The notes beneath the pieces are model-generated. The model searched no databases, was not told where the DNA came from, and saw only the letters and a list, made by a program, of their open reading frames with translations. A DNA stretch of 64,000 bases from Collinsella aerofaciens (GTDB taxonomy: Bacteria > Actinomycetota > Coriobacteriia > Coriobacteriales > Coriobacteriaceae), in contig NZ_JADMWW010000007.1 in assembly GCF_015548375.1 (NCBI RefSeq), forward strand, positions 1 to 64,000, read 5' to 3'. Each line of letters starts with the position of its first letter. Position 1 is the first letter of the stretch. A program made the translations under genes and the position numbers. Below, one piece after another: positions 34,080-43,522 of this stretch.

Positions 34080-35813
34080 CTACGAGTGGACAACCACGCA
34101 CAGGCCGACTTTGATGCAGTCGTGAAGTGCCTTGGCGTCTGCCAGGCGCAGGTTGATGCAACCATGGCTGCCGCACCACTTGTACGACTCGGCATTATCG
34201 AAGCTCTTGTCGTTTTGCCATGTAGCGTCGTGGAAGCCGATCATATTGCCCTCAAACGGCATCCAGTAGCTCACCGGGCTCTCGTATTTGGGCTTACCGG
34301 TCTCGGGGTCCTTGGCTCCGATCAGGGTGCTGCCACCGTCGTTGCTGTTGATCTGCCACACGCCCTCGGGGGTGGCGTCTTCGCCCGGTTTGCCGGAAAT
34401 AAAGTTGGCCTCCCAAACGATATTACCGTTCTCGTCATAGTAGCGCGCGTGCTGCTCGGACAGGTCGACGTCGATGTATGCCTTCCAGTCGGGCTCTCCC
34501 TTTGCGGTAAAGGTGTCGGCCTTCTGGGAGTACTTGATCTCGATTTCGCCGGTCTGCTTGTTGCTAATGGCGTCCTCGACCTGCTTGGCGAGCGAGCTGC
34601 TGTCGATGGACCAACCAAAGTCGCCGCCTTCGACGGCGCACTGCTTGCCATCGGCGCGCGTCCACCAGCGAGTGGAGCCCACGGTATTAAAGCCGTTGGC
34701 GAGCTCGGCTGCCCAGCTACTGATCTGCGAAGTATCGAGCGTGGGGTTGGCCGGATCGGCAAAGCTGATCCACTGCAATACGGAGCCGCCATCAACCTTG
34801 CCGGCATCCTCGCCGTTGAGCTTGAGGGTCACGTTGACGCCCAGGAAGTTGTTGGCGGCATCGCATGCGGCCTGAATCTGATCATCGGTCAGCGTTCCAT
34901 TGAGTGGCTCATAGGCATCGTTGCCGAGCTTGGAAAGATCTACGGTCTCGGCCAGCGAGGCGAGCTCGAGCTCGGCATATTTAATGACATGCTCGCGGTT
35001 GAGTTTTTCGTTGGAGCGCGCCTTCTCGACGGTAAACTTGCCCGCTTGCTCGTCATAGGAGCTATTGGCCTCGAACGTGCCCGAACGTCCTTCGTTAAAC
35101 TCGTCGATGGCGGCGCCCAGATCCTTCTCAAACTTCTTTTGGTCAAAGGCGTCGGAAAGCATGGACAGGTCGACGTCTTGATCAAGATCGACTTCGTTGG
35201 AGGTAGCAGTTGTTTTGGTCTTGCCGCTTAAGGATTCCACAAGGCGGACCGGCCAAATAAAGGCTTCGTTGTGGTTGATGATTTCTTTTGCAGCAGCTTC
35301 ACCGTCGACGATGGGTTCATCGGACTCGGGCTGATAGGTCCAGCTAAAGTCATCGCCTGTCACGGTGAGCTTATAGTGCTTCCAAGCCGAGTTGACCTTG
35401 GTGGCGGCAGACGAAGCGTTGGAGAACGAGACATCGACGCCGGCGATGGTGGTGTTGGGGTAGGCTACCTGCGAAAATGCTACGACGCCTACGATATAGA
35501 CAATGACGATTAGACCCAGGACGACAAAGAGCGTCGTCTTTTTGCCCGACTTATTGTTCTCGGCGGGTTTGCGCGCGGGGCCACGATCGCCTCGAGCGTG
35601 CGTGTGGGGCTGCTTGGGCGCATTGCCGTTTGCCTGGCGCTGCTGACGTTGTTGACGCTGCTGTCGCTGTTGGTTCGGGCGTTGGGAAGCGTTTGCTGCA
35701 CTACGCTGCTGACCGTGGCTCGGCGCGATAGGGCGCGGCGACTGAACGCCGCCGGCGTGCCTGCTCGGCTGCTGCGGATCGGGAATCAGTTGAGTTCGAT
35801 CGTTTTGCGACAT
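34080..35813 (-). CDS. L,D-transpeptidase with peptidoglycan-binding domain
   Basis: A 577-residue single-pass membrane protein. The cytoplasmic N-terminus (1-90) is Gln/Arg/Pro-rich with repeated QQR units (47-60); a membrane helix (93-115) follows. A long extracellular part resembles the VanW-associated YoaR/peptidoglycan-binding_4 group (VAYPNTTIAGVDVS). The C-terminal YkuD catalytic domain (about 450-577) ends with SHGCINLRLADA, catalytic Cys about 553. It forms 3-3 crosslinks or attaches ligands to the wall. The ATG at 35813 is preferred over 35822, whose ribosome site would be too close. Confidence 0.93.
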   Translation of the reverse strand: MSQNDRTQLIPDPQQPSRHAGGVQSPRPIAPSHGQQRSAANASQRPNQQRQQRQQRQQRQANGNAPKQPHTHARGDRGPARKPAENNKSGKKTTLFVVLGLIVIVYIVGVVAFSQVAYPNTTIAGVDVSFSNASSAATKVNSAWKHYKLTVTGDDFSWTYQPESDEPIVDGEAAAKEIINHNEAFIWPVRLVESLSGKTKTTATSNEVDLDQDVDLSMLSDAFDQKKFEKDLGAAIDEFNEGRSGTFEANSSYDEQAGKFTVEKARSNEKLNREHVIKYAELELASLAETVDLSKLGNDAYEPLNGTLTDDQIQAACDAANNFLGVNVTLKLNGEDAGKVDGGSVLQWISFADPANPTLDTSQISSWAAELANGFNTVGSTRWWTRADGKQCAVEGGDFGWSIDSSSLAKQVEDAISNKQTGEIEIKYSQKADTFTAKGEPDWKAYIDVDLSEQHARYYDENGNIVWEANFISGKPGEDATPEGVWQINSNDGGSTLIGAKDPETGKPKYESPVSYWMPFEGNMIGFHDATWQNDKSFDNAESYKWCGSHGCINLRLADAKALHDCIKVGLCVVVHS

Positions 35814-35962
35814 CGTATGCATATCCTTCGATTTTCGCCTTGTGGCTCATCGTGTTTTTACTGGGCTTGCATTATAGCGATTGCCCTGCTGTTTGTGGTA
35901 CGGAAACGGTGGCATTCGAAAGAGCTGGGACAAATGTCCCACCTTTGAGTCCTTCTTTGTCG

Positions 35963-37570
35963 CTATCCGCACACACCGCATTTTGCACAGGCCGAAAGTG
36001 CGGCCGGAGCCTGCGCGATGCCGCCCTTTGCCGTCTCGCGCAGCGTGGCCGGCAACGCGTGGCCCACCGAGAGCATTACATGTGCCATCTGGTCAAACGG
36101 CACCAAGCTCTTAATGCCTGCGAGGGCGAGTTGTGCCGAGCTAAAGGCCGCTGCCACGCCGATGGCGTTGCGGTTTTGGCAGGGCACCTCCACGAGGCCA
36201 CCGACGGGGTCACAAACGAGGCCCAGCAGGTTACTCAGCGCGATGGAACTGGCGTCGAGCGCCTGCTCGGGCGTGCCGCCGAGCATCTGCACCAGCGCGG
36301 CGGCTGCCATGGCGGCGGCGCTTCCCACCTCGGCCTGGCAGCCGCCCTCGGCGCCGGCAACGCAGGCGCTTGTGGTGAGGTTGAGGCCGATGGCGGCTGC
36401 GCAGTAGAGGGCGTCCATGACCTGCTCGTCGTCGAGCTGCAGGCGATCGGCGAGCGCCAGCACGCAGCCGGGCACAACACCCGCGGAGCCGGCCGTGGGG
36501 GCGGCGACGATCACGCCCATGGTAGCTGAGCGCTCGAGCACGGCCATGGCGCGGGCAACGGCGTCGGTCTGGACGGTGCCCATCAGGCTTGCACTCAAAT
36601 CGTTGCAGCGGGTTGCTTCGACGAGCTTGGCCTCGCCGCCGATAAGCCCGCCGAGCGAGCGCTGCGGATTGGCGATGGGGGCCGTGGTCTCCTCGCGCAT
36701 GACGTCGAGCACGCGGCGCATGGCGGCGACGGCGTGGGCCTCGCCGGTCAGACGTGCCTCGCGAACGGCCATGACGGCACCGATGCTGAGTCCCAGTTCC
36801 TCGCACGCATCGAGCAGCTGCTCGCCGTCGTCGAAGATCTCCTTGGCCGAGACGCCGGGGGAGAGTGACGAGGCAGAACCGGGGAGCTCGATAAAGGTCG
36901 CGTAATCGACATTGTCGAGCTTGCGGAGCATGGGGACGACGGTGTCGTCGGGCGCACCGTCGGTCTCAAAGACGGAGTAAGCCTGGCCGCCCACTTCGGT
37001 GCGGTAGGTGCGGCAGAAGGCGATGTTCACGTGTGCGTAGGCGAGCAGGTTGGTGAGCGCGGCGAGTACACCGGGGACGTCCTTGTGCGCCACGAAGAGC
37101 GTGGAATACATGCCCGAGATGTCGACGCCGACGCCGTTAATGCGGCTGATGCGCATCTTGCCGCCGCCCAGGCTCTCGCCGCGGACCTGTGCCGTGGCGC
37201 CCGTGTCGTCGACCATGTCAATGTCGACGGTGTTGGGGTGGATGGACGCGTCGTCGCCCTTGATGTCAAAGTGATATTCGAGGCCCTGCTCGCGTGCGAG
37301 GTCGAAGGCCTGCTTGATGTTCTCGTCATCGGTGTCGAGGCCCAGTATGCCCGCGACGAGCGCACGGTCGGTGCCGTGGCCGCGGTAGGTGTGGGCGAAG
37401 GAGTTCCACAGGCCAAAGGTGACTTTGGTGATGCGGCCTTCCAGCAGGCTGGCGGCAACTTGGGCGCAGCGCAGGGCGCCGGCGGTGTGCGATGAGCTGG
37501 GGCCGACCATGACGGGGCCCAAGATCTCGAATGCCGAGGTCGTAGCTAGTGTTTGTGGCTTGCCTGCCAT
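35963..37570 (-). CDS. sdaA: L-serine dehydratase, iron-sulfur dependent, single chain
   Basis: It turns L-serine into pyruvate and ammonia using a 4Fe-4S cluster. The 535 residues fuse beta (N-terminal; FEILGPVMVGPSSSHTAGAL, plus an ACT-like regulatory segment) and alpha (C-terminal; NPQRSLGGLIGGEAKL) parts. Cluster cysteines are likely in GVVPGCVLAL, GAEGGCQAEVGSA and LVEVPCQNRNAIG. The start at 37570 has the site AAAGGAG; the longer reading crosses a palindromic repeat and is rejected. Confidence 0.95.
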   Translation of the reverse strand: MAGKPQTLATTSAFEILGPVMVGPSSSHTAGALRCAQVAASLLEGRITKVTFGLWNSFAHTYRGHGTDRALVAGILGLDTDDENIKQAFDLAREQGLEYHFDIKGDDASIHPNTVDIDMVDDTGATAQVRGESLGGGKMRISRINGVGVDISGMYSTLFVAHKDVPGVLAALTNLLAYAHVNIAFCRTYRTEVGGQAYSVFETDGAPDDTVVPMLRKLDNVDYATFIELPGSASSLSPGVSAKEIFDDGEQLLDACEELGLSIGAVMAVREARLTGEAHAVAAMRRVLDVMREETTAPIANPQRSLGGLIGGEAKLVEATRCNDLSASLMGTVQTDAVARAMAVLERSATMGVIVAAPTAGSAGVVPGCVLALADRLQLDDEQVMDALYCAAAIGLNLTTSACVAGAEGGCQAEVGSAAAMAAAALVQMLGGTPEQALDASSIALSNLLGLVCDPVGGLVEVPCQNRNAIGVAAAFSSAQLALAGIKSLVPFDQMAHVMLSVGHALPATLRETAKGGIAQAPAALSACAKCGVCG

Positions 37571-37630
37571 GGGTGCTCCTTTAATCTGTCCCGTCGTCCC
37601 GAGGGGCGGGGCATACTCTGTCCCGCCGTT

Positions 37631-37745
37631 CCAAGGGCTTTGGTATTTGGTCGCCTGCTCTACAGTTCTGGCTCGCACGGAGGCCACATTAAGTGGCCTC
37701 CGGCTCGTGCGGAACTCGCGACCGACCAAATACCAAAGCCCTTGG
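37631..37745. repeat. Large palindromic repeat, family A, copy 2
   Basis: A perfect 23-bp inverted repeat (37631-37653 and 37723-37745) encloses an imperfect inner palindrome centred on cacattaagtg (37685-37695). The inner part matches the repeat at the window start (1-72) in inverted orientation. The whole unit would fold into one long hairpin upstream of the serine dehydratase gene. It is non-coding. Confidence 0.9.
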
Positions 37746-37843
37746 AACTTAGGATACATGGTAGAGGCGCGCGTGCTGCAAAATTCATCAGCTGGTGACG
37801 CAGCGTAGGCTCATATCTAAACATCTTCACCACCGGATTAATA

Positions 37844-37878
37844 AAAAAGAAGTACCGCTTGGGGGCGGTACTTCTTTT
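37844..37878 (-). terminator. Bidirectional-looking terminator downstream of metK
   Basis: AAAAAGAAGTACCGC at 37844-37858 pairs with GCGGTACTTCTTTT at 37865-37878. A-rich and T-rich flanks on both sides give a T-run on the minus strand, 40 bases after the metK stop. Confidence 0.88.
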
Positions 37879-37916
37879 GAAAGCGCTTATGTCATTGAAA
37901 CCTTGGAGGTTCTTTT

Positions 37917-39197
37917 TTACAGGCCGCAGGCTGCTTTGAGTTCTTCGATTCGGTCGGTCTTCTCCCAGGTGAAGTCGGCGTCTTCGCGGCCGAAGTGGCC
38001 GTAGGCTGCCGTCTTTTCGTAGATGGGGCGACGCAGGTCCAGGTCGCGGATGATGGCGCCCGGGCGCAGGTCGAAGGTCTTCTCGACGGCTTCGACGATC
38101 TTGTCCTCGGCGACATGCGCGGTGCCAAAGGTGTCGACCATGATCGACAGCGGCTTGGACACGCCGATGGCATAGGCCAGCTCTACCTCGCAGCGATCGG
38201 CCAGGCCGGCGGCGACCACGTTTTTGGCGACCCAGCGCGCGGCGTACGCGGCAGAGCGATCGACCTTGGTGCAGTCCTTGCCGCTAAAGGCGCCACCACC
38301 GTGACGGCCGTAGCCGCCGTAGGTGTCGACGATGATCTTGCGGCCGGTCAGGCCCGTGTCGCCCATGGGGCCGCCCACGACAAAGCGACCGGTGGGGTTC
38401 ACGTAGATGTCCGCGTTGTTCCACGGCATGTTCTCGGCAGCCATAACCGGGGTGATGACGTGCTCGATCAGATCGGCCTTGATCTTGCCCATGTCCTCGA
38501 TCTCGGCAGCATGCTGCGTGGAGATGACGATGGTCGTGACCTCCACGGGCTTGCCATCTTCGTAGCGCACGGTAACCTGGGTCTTGCCGTCGGGGCGCAG
38601 GTAGGCGAGGGTGCTATCGTGGCGCACGGCTGCCAGACGCTCGGCCAGGCGGCTGGCAAGGTAGTGCGGCATGGGCATTAAGGTCTTGGTCTCGTTGGAG
38701 GCGTAGCCGAACATCATGCCCTGGTCGCCGGCGCCGATCAGGTCGATCGGGTCGGCGGTGGCGCCGGTCTGGGTCTCAAACGACTCGTCGACGCCCTGGG
38801 CGATATCGGGGGACTGCTCGTGGATGAGGCTCATAACGCCGCAGGTATCGCAGTCAAAACCGAACTTTGCGCGGTTGTAGCCGATGCGGCGGATAACGCC
38901 ACGGGCGATTTCCTGCACATCGACGTAGGCCTGGGTGCGGATCTCGCCGGCAACGATGACGGTGCCGGTGGTCACGAGGGTCTCGCAGGCGCAGCGGACG
39001 TTCTCCACGTTGGCGGGCACGCCGTTGGGCGCAATATAGCCCTGCTCCTGGAGCTCTATTTCTTTGGCGAGGATTGCGTCGAGGACGGCGTCGCTGATCT
39101 GGTCGGCGATCTTATCGGGATGACCCTCGGTCACCGACTCCGACGTAAACACAAACGATCCGTGTTGGGGTGGAATGGAACGAAGCTCTTCTGACAT
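37917..39197 (-). CDS. metK: S-adenosylmethionine synthetase
   Basis: MetK makes SAM from methionine and ATP. 426 residues, slightly longer than the usual 380-400. Marks: [20 protein letters not shown], the ATP-motif [21 protein letters not shown], and the C-terminal YGHFGR segment. No SAM riboswitch core was seen in the 280 bases upstream; that gap instead holds a large inverted repeat. SAM supplied here feeds the cobamide methylases among many users. Confidence 0.97.
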   Translation of the reverse strand: MSEELRSIPPQHGSFVFTSESVTEGHPDKIADQISDAVLDAILAKEIELQEQGYIAPNGVPANVENVRCACETLVTTGTVIVAGEIRTQAYVDVQEIARGVIRRIGYNRAKFGFDCDTCGVMSLIHEQSPDIAQGVDESFETQTGATADPIDLIGAGDQGMMFGYASNETKTLMPMPHYLASRLAERLAAVRHDSTLAYLRPDGKTQVTVRYEDGKPVEVTTIVISTQHAAEIEDMGKIKADLIEHVITPVMAAENMPWNNADIYVNPTGRFVVGGPMGDTGLTGRKIIVDTYGGYGRHGGGAFSGKDCTKVDRSAAYAARWVAKNVVAAGLADRCEVELAYAIGVSKPLSIMVDTFGTAHVAEDKIVEAVEKTFDLRPGAIIRDLDLRRPIYEKTAAYGHFGREDADFTWEKTDRIEELKAACGL

Positions 39198-39318
39198 GAT
39201 TGTCCTTTCGAATAACGTGTCCCGGCGACCGTTACCATTCCGCCGGGCTCTGTATGCAAGGGCACATCATAGCGCGTAAATCCAACATTCACACCCTTTC
39301 CGCACCTACTCATTGGGT

Positions 39319-39402
39319 ACTCATTGGGGACAGACTTAAATGACCAGCCTTAAACTAAGAACGTTTCCAAAAACTGGTCATTTAAGTCTGTCCCCAATGA
39401 GT
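39319..39402. repeat. Perfect 29-bp inverted repeat (REP-like palindrome, family C)
   Basis: Positions 39319-39347 are the exact reverse complement of 39374-39402, with a 26-base A/T-rich loop. The arm contains TTGGGGACAGACTTAAATGA; the GGGGACAGAC phrase recalls REP-type palindromes mobilised by RAYT transposases (from memory, not checked). A partial duplication of the first bases (ACTCATTGGG) lies just to the left at 39309. It sits in the divergent gap between metK and gltX. Confidence 0.9.
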
Positions 39403-39486
39403 GGGTCGGTGCCCTTTGTGCGGAGGTTGCATTGTTGCTTTATACTGATGCAGTTAGACATCCATCCTGCAATCGAGGAGATTTCC

Positions 39487-40962
39487 ATGGCATCAGACGT
39501 TCGCGTCCGCTTTGCACCCTCACCGACGGGCAAGCTGCACATCGGCGGCGCCCGCACCGCTATCTATAACTGGGCTTTCGCCCGTGCAAACGGCGGCACG
39601 TTCATCCTGCGCATCGACGACACCGACCCCACCCGCTCCACCGACGAGAACACGCAGATCATCCTGCGCGCCATGCGTTGGCTGGGCCTGGACTGGGACG
39701 AGGGTCCCGAGGTGGGCGGCGACTTTGGCCCCTACGCCCAGACCGAGCGCTTGGACCTGTACAAGCAGGCCGCCCAGAAGCTTTGGGACGAAGGCAAGGC
39801 CTATCCCTGCTTCTGCACCAAGGAGCAGCTCGACGCCGACCGCAAGGCCGCGCAGGAGCGCAAGGACCCCTTCCAGGGCTATCAGCGCCGTTGCCGCGAT
39901 CTTGATCCCGAGGAGGCCCGCCGCCGCATCGAGGCTGGCGAGTCCTACGTCCTGCGTATTAAGGTGCCCGTGGACCGCGGCGACGTCGTCATCCACGACG
40001 CCGTCCACGGCGAGGTGACCTTCGACGCCAAGGAGCTCGACGACTTTGTCATCTTCCGCTCCGATGGCACGCCCACGTACAACTTCGCGACCGTCGTCGA
40101 CGACGCCATGATGAAGATTACCCATGTCATCCGCGGCGACGACCACCTGTCCAACACCCCGCGTCAGGTCATGGTCTACGAGGCCCTCGGCGCGCCCGTG
40201 CCTACGTTCGCCCACATCTCCATGATCTTGGGTGCCGACGGCAAGAAGCTCTCCAAGCGCCACGGCGCCACCTCGGTGGAGGAGTACCGCGACGCCGGCT
40301 ACCTGTCCGACGCCTTCGTCAACTACCTGGCGCTGCTCGGCTGGTCGCTCGACGGCGAGACCACGATCATCCCGCGCGATGTCCTGGCCAGCAAGTTCTC
40401 GCTCGACCGCATCTCCAAGAACCCGGCGACCTTCGACCCCAAGAAGCTCGATTGGGTCAACGCTGAGTACATCAACGGCATGTCCGATGCTCAGTTTGCC
40501 GACGAGATCATGGTCCCCGAACTGCACGAGGCGGGTCTCATCGAGGGTAATGTCGAGTTCGGCGAGGATTGGATCGACGCGCTCGCTGCCATCGTTAAAC
40601 CGCGCACCAAGATGCCGGCCGACGCCGTGACCGTCGCCGCTCCCATCTTTGCTACGGCCGAGACGCTCGAGTATGACGAGAAGTCCGTTAACAAGGGCCT
40701 AGCCAAGGAAGGCATGGGTGCCATCCTGGACGCCGCCAAGGCCGCGCTCGAGGGTGTCACCGAGTGGACCGCCGCGAACATCGACGCCGCGCTTGAGCCG
40801 CTGCCCGAGCAGATGGACCTTAAGAAGCGCGTGGTGTTCCAGGCCGTGCGCGTCGCCGTCTGCGGCAACATGGTGAGCCCTCCGCTGGGCGAGACCATGG
40901 CGCTCGTCGGCCGCGACGACTGCCTGGCGCGCATCGACCGCGCCCGCACGATGGCGCTGTAG
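39487..40962 (+). CDS. gltX: Glutamyl-tRNA synthetase
   Basis: A class I synthetase, 491 residues. The HIGH-type motif is in RFAPSPTGKLHIGGAR and the KMSKS-type motif in KKLSKRHGA. The ILRIDDTDPTRS segment and the YNFATVVDDAMMKITHVIRG region are conserved. Whether it is a discriminating or non-discriminating enzyme (charging tRNA-Gln too) cannot be told. ATG at 39487 follows CGAGGAG (39474-39480); the upstream extension crosses the palindrome and is rejected. A candidate promoter (TTGTGC 39416, TATACT 39441) has a long 19-base spacer. Confidence 0.97.
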   Translation: MASDVRVRFAPSPTGKLHIGGARTAIYNWAFARANGGTFILRIDDTDPTRSTDENTQIILRAMRWLGLDWDEGPEVGGDFGPYAQTERLDLYKQAAQKLWDEGKAYPCFCTKEQLDADRKAAQERKDPFQGYQRRCRDLDPEEARRRIEAGESYVLRIKVPVDRGDVVIHDAVHGEVTFDAKELDDFVIFRSDGTPTYNFATVVDDAMMKITHVIRGDDHLSNTPRQVMVYEALGAPVPTFAHISMILGADGKKLSKRHGATSVEEYRDAGYLSDAFVNYLALLGWSLDGETTIIPRDVLASKFSLDRISKNPATFDPKKLDWVNAEYINGMSDAQFADEIMVPELHEAGLIEGNVEFGEDWIDALAAIVKPRTKMPADAVTVAAPIFATAETLEYDEKSVNKGLAKEGMGAILDAAKAALEGVTEWTAANIDAALEPLPEQMDLKKRVVFQAVRVAVCGNMVSPPLGETMALVGRDDCLARIDRARTMAL

Positions 40963-40985
40963 CAGCCGTGTAAACGCATGTATCC

Positions 40986-41018
40986 GAGCCCCGTTCACCC
41001 GAGCGGGGCTCTTGTTTC
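40986..41018 (+). terminator. Terminator after gltX
   Basis: GAGCCCCG at 40986-40993 pairs with CGGGGCTC at 41004-41011, followed by TTGTTTCT. Confidence 0.85.
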
Positions 41019-41050
41019 TGTAGACGTATGGGATAGGAGGTGCTGGAGCC

Positions 41051-43504
41051 GTGGCCGAGCAACTGTCGCTGTTTGGTTCGCCGGAACCGGAGGAGGTTCC
41101 GGTGAAGCCAGTGTCTGCCGCTGCCTCGGCTCAGCCTAAGCCTGCACCTGAGCCCATCGCCGCCTATGCGAGCGTGGTTCTCGACATCCCGACGCGTGCG
41201 CTGTCCGAGCCGTTTGCCTATGGCATTCCTCAACCTCTTGCTAGCGACGCGCAGATCGGATCCACGGTCCTGGTCCATTTTGGCAACCGTGCTGCCGCAG
41301 GCTACATCGTCGACATTGCGCCCGAGCTGGGCGATCTGCAGGGCAACAGCGCGCTCGACCCCGCGCGCATTAAAGCCGTCGAAGCCATCCTCAGCAAACC
41401 GCTCTTTACCGCCGAGGCTGCCCGTATCGCGCGCTGGATGAGCCGCGAGTATGTCGCGACGCTTTCCGAGTGCCTGCGCCTGTTCTTGCCACCGGGTGGA
41501 AGCCCGCGCGTGGTCAAAAGCGACGACGGCGTGTGGACTGTCGAGCGCCCTGCCGTCAAACCCATCCAAAACCGCTGGGTCATGCTTACGCCCGAGGGCT
41601 TCGACTATACGCCGCCCAAGACCGCGGTCCGCCAGCGTCAGCTCATCGAGGCGCTCCAGTGCGGCCCAGTCACGACACGCGACCTCAACCTTCTCTATAA
41701 CAGCATGTCGGCGACCATCAAAGCGCTTGAAAAACGCGGCGTCGTGGTGGTGGAGGAGCGCCGTGCGTGGCGTGGCTGCAGCGAGCAGACCACGCTGTCC
41801 TCGGCAAGCGGTAAGGCGCCGGTCTCCCTTACCAACGGTCAGCAACAGGCACTCGCGCAGATTGAGCGCGCCCGTCTGGACGCCCATGGCGACGTGGTCC
41901 TTGTCGACGGCGTCACCGGATCTGGTAAAACCGAGGTCTACCTCTCAGCTATCGAGCGCGTGCTCGCGGCCGGTCGCTCGGCCTGCGTGCTCGTACCCGA
42001 GATCTCGTTGACGGCCCAGACCGTCGGCCGCTTCCGCTCGCGCTTTGGCGAGACGGTCGCCGTGTTCCACTCGCGGCTTTCGGCCGGCGAGCGTCTAGAC
42101 CAGTGGGATATGGTCGCCAGTGGTGCGGCGCGCGTGGTCGTCGGTGCCCGCTCGGCGCTCTTTTGCCCGCTCGGCGATCTAGGCCTCATCATCATCGACG
42201 AGGAGCACGAGACCAGCTATAAGCAGGGCTCTAGTCCGCGCTACCACGCGCGCGAGGTTGCGGCCGAGATGGCGCGTCGCTATCGCTGCCCGCTCGTGCT
42301 GGGCTCGGCCACGCCTTCTGCTGAGGCCCTCGACCGCTGCCGCCGTGGCACGTATAACGGTGCCACCTGGACGCGCGTCGAGATGCCCGAGCGCCCGGGA
42401 CACGCCGTGCTGCCCACGGTCCGTATTGCCGACCTGCGCCGGGAGTTCTCGCACGGCAGCCGCTCCATGTTCTCAAAACCCTTGATGGAGGGCTTGGAGC
42501 GTGTGGTCGAGCGCCGCGAGAAGGCCGTGCTGCTGCATAACCGCCGTGGCTTTGCGCCGTTCCTGATGTGCCGCGAGTGCGGCTGCGTCCCCACCTGCAA
42601 CCACTGCTCCACCGCGCTTACGTATCACGAGCGCACGCACACGCTGCAGTGCCACACATGCGGTTCGTCTTGGCGCGTGCAGCCGTATCCCGCGCCCACG
42701 AGCCGATGCCCCAAATGTGGCAGTCGCTACCTGGCAAAAATGGGTCTGGGAACGCAGCAGATCGAGGACGCACTGCATCAGATGCTTCCCGAGGATGTCG
42801 CCATTATTCGCATGGATGCCGATTCCACGCGCGGCAAGGATGCGCACAAAAAGCTGCTCGAGCAGTTCGATGCGGCGGATTGTGCCGTGTTGCTGGGCAC
42901 CCAAATGATCGCAAAGGGTCTCGATTTTCCTGAGGTCACGCTCGTAGGCGTGGTCAATGCCGACTTCGCCCTCAAGCTGCCCGACTTTCGCGCAGGGGAG
43001 CGCGCCTACGATCTGCTGGAGCAGGTTGCGGGCCGCGCCGGCCGCGGCGATCGCCCCGGCGAGGTTATCATCCAGACCTACCTGCCCGAGGACCCGGTCA
43101 TCCGCGCCGTCGCCGAGCACGACCGCTCGATTTTTACCGACTACGACCTGGACCAGCGCCGCGACGCGCTGTACCCGCCGTTTGTTCGCCTGGTCAACAT
43201 CTTGGTATGGTCGGCGAACCGAGACGACGCGCAGGACTACATCGGCCGCATCGCGAAGCTCCTCAAGCGCCGCTGGCATGCCGCCGCGCCCGACTTTTTG
43301 CGGGCGGGGAGCGCCGTGCCTCAGGTGCTGGGCCCGGCTTCATGTGTAATCGAGAGAGCCAAGGACCGTTGCCGCTTCCATCTGCTTGTAAAGTCGCCGG
43401 TAGGGTACCATGTCTCTGATGATATCGACGCCTGCCTCAAAGAGGTGGGCTCTGTGCGCGGCGTGAGCGTGAGCGTTGACGTCGACGCCTATGATTTGAT
43501 GTAA
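41051..43504 (+). CDS. priA: Primosomal protein N' (replication restart helicase)
   Basis: A 3'-5' superfamily 2 helicase that reloads the replisome at stalled forks, 817 residues. An N-terminal DNA-binding domain (about 40-150) is followed by Walker A DGVTGSGKTEVY (about 290), DEEH-type Walker B IIDEEHETSYKQ (about 381), zinc-binding Cys pairs (CRECGCVPTCNHC, CHTCGSSW, CPKCGS; about 510-560) and helicase motifs QQIEDAL and VAGRAGRGDRPG. The GTG start has AGGAGG at 41037-41042. The first 40 residues are a Glu/Pro/Ala-rich extension. Confidence 0.96.
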   Translation: MAEQLSLFGSPEPEEVPVKPVSAAASAQPKPAPEPIAAYASVVLDIPTRALSEPFAYGIPQPLASDAQIGSTVLVHFGNRAAAGYIVDIAPELGDLQGNSALDPARIKAVEAILSKPLFTAEAARIARWMSREYVATLSECLRLFLPPGGSPRVVKSDDGVWTVERPAVKPIQNRWVMLTPEGFDYTPPKTAVRQRQLIEALQCGPVTTRDLNLLYNSMSATIKALEKRGVVVVEERRAWRGCSEQTTLSSASGKAPVSLTNGQQQALAQIERARLDAHGDVVLVDGVTGSGKTEVYLSAIERVLAAGRSACVLVPEISLTAQTVGRFRSRFGETVAVFHSRLSAGERLDQWDMVASGAARVVVGARSALFCPLGDLGLIIIDEEHETSYKQGSSPRYHAREVAAEMARRYRCPLVLGSATPSAEALDRCRRGTYNGATWTRVEMPERPGHAVLPTVRIADLRREFSHGSRSMFSKPLMEGLERVVERREKAVLLHNRRGFAPFLMCRECGCVPTCNHCSTALTYHERTHTLQCHTCGSSWRVQPYPAPTSRCPKCGSRYLAKMGLGTQQIEDALHQMLPEDVAIIRMDADSTRGKDAHKKLLEQFDAADCAVLLGTQMIAKGLDFPEVTLVGVVNADFALKLPDFRAGERAYDLLEQVAGRAGRGDRPGEVIIQTYLPEDPVIRAVAEHDRSIFTDYDLDQRRDALYPPFVRLVNILVWSANRDDAQDYIGRIAKLLKRRWHAAAPDFLRAGSAVPQVLGPASCVIERAKDRCRFHLLVKSPVGYHVSDDIDACLKEVGSVRGVSVSVDVDAYDLM

Positions 43505-43522
43505 CAACCCGAAAGGATGGCC

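Noticed and set aside
37571-37759. N-terminal extension of serine dehydratase to 37759
   Set aside because: The extra 63 codons lie inside the large palindromic repeat, and the internal ATG at 37570 has a strong ribosome site and the family N-terminus.
39198-39318. SAM riboswitch upstream of metK
   Set aside because: The conserved SAM-I elements are not seen; only a ribosome site and a palindromic repeat are present.
37631-39402. CRISPR array
   Set aside because: The repeats here are inverted pairs, not regularly spaced direct repeats, and no cas gene is in the window.
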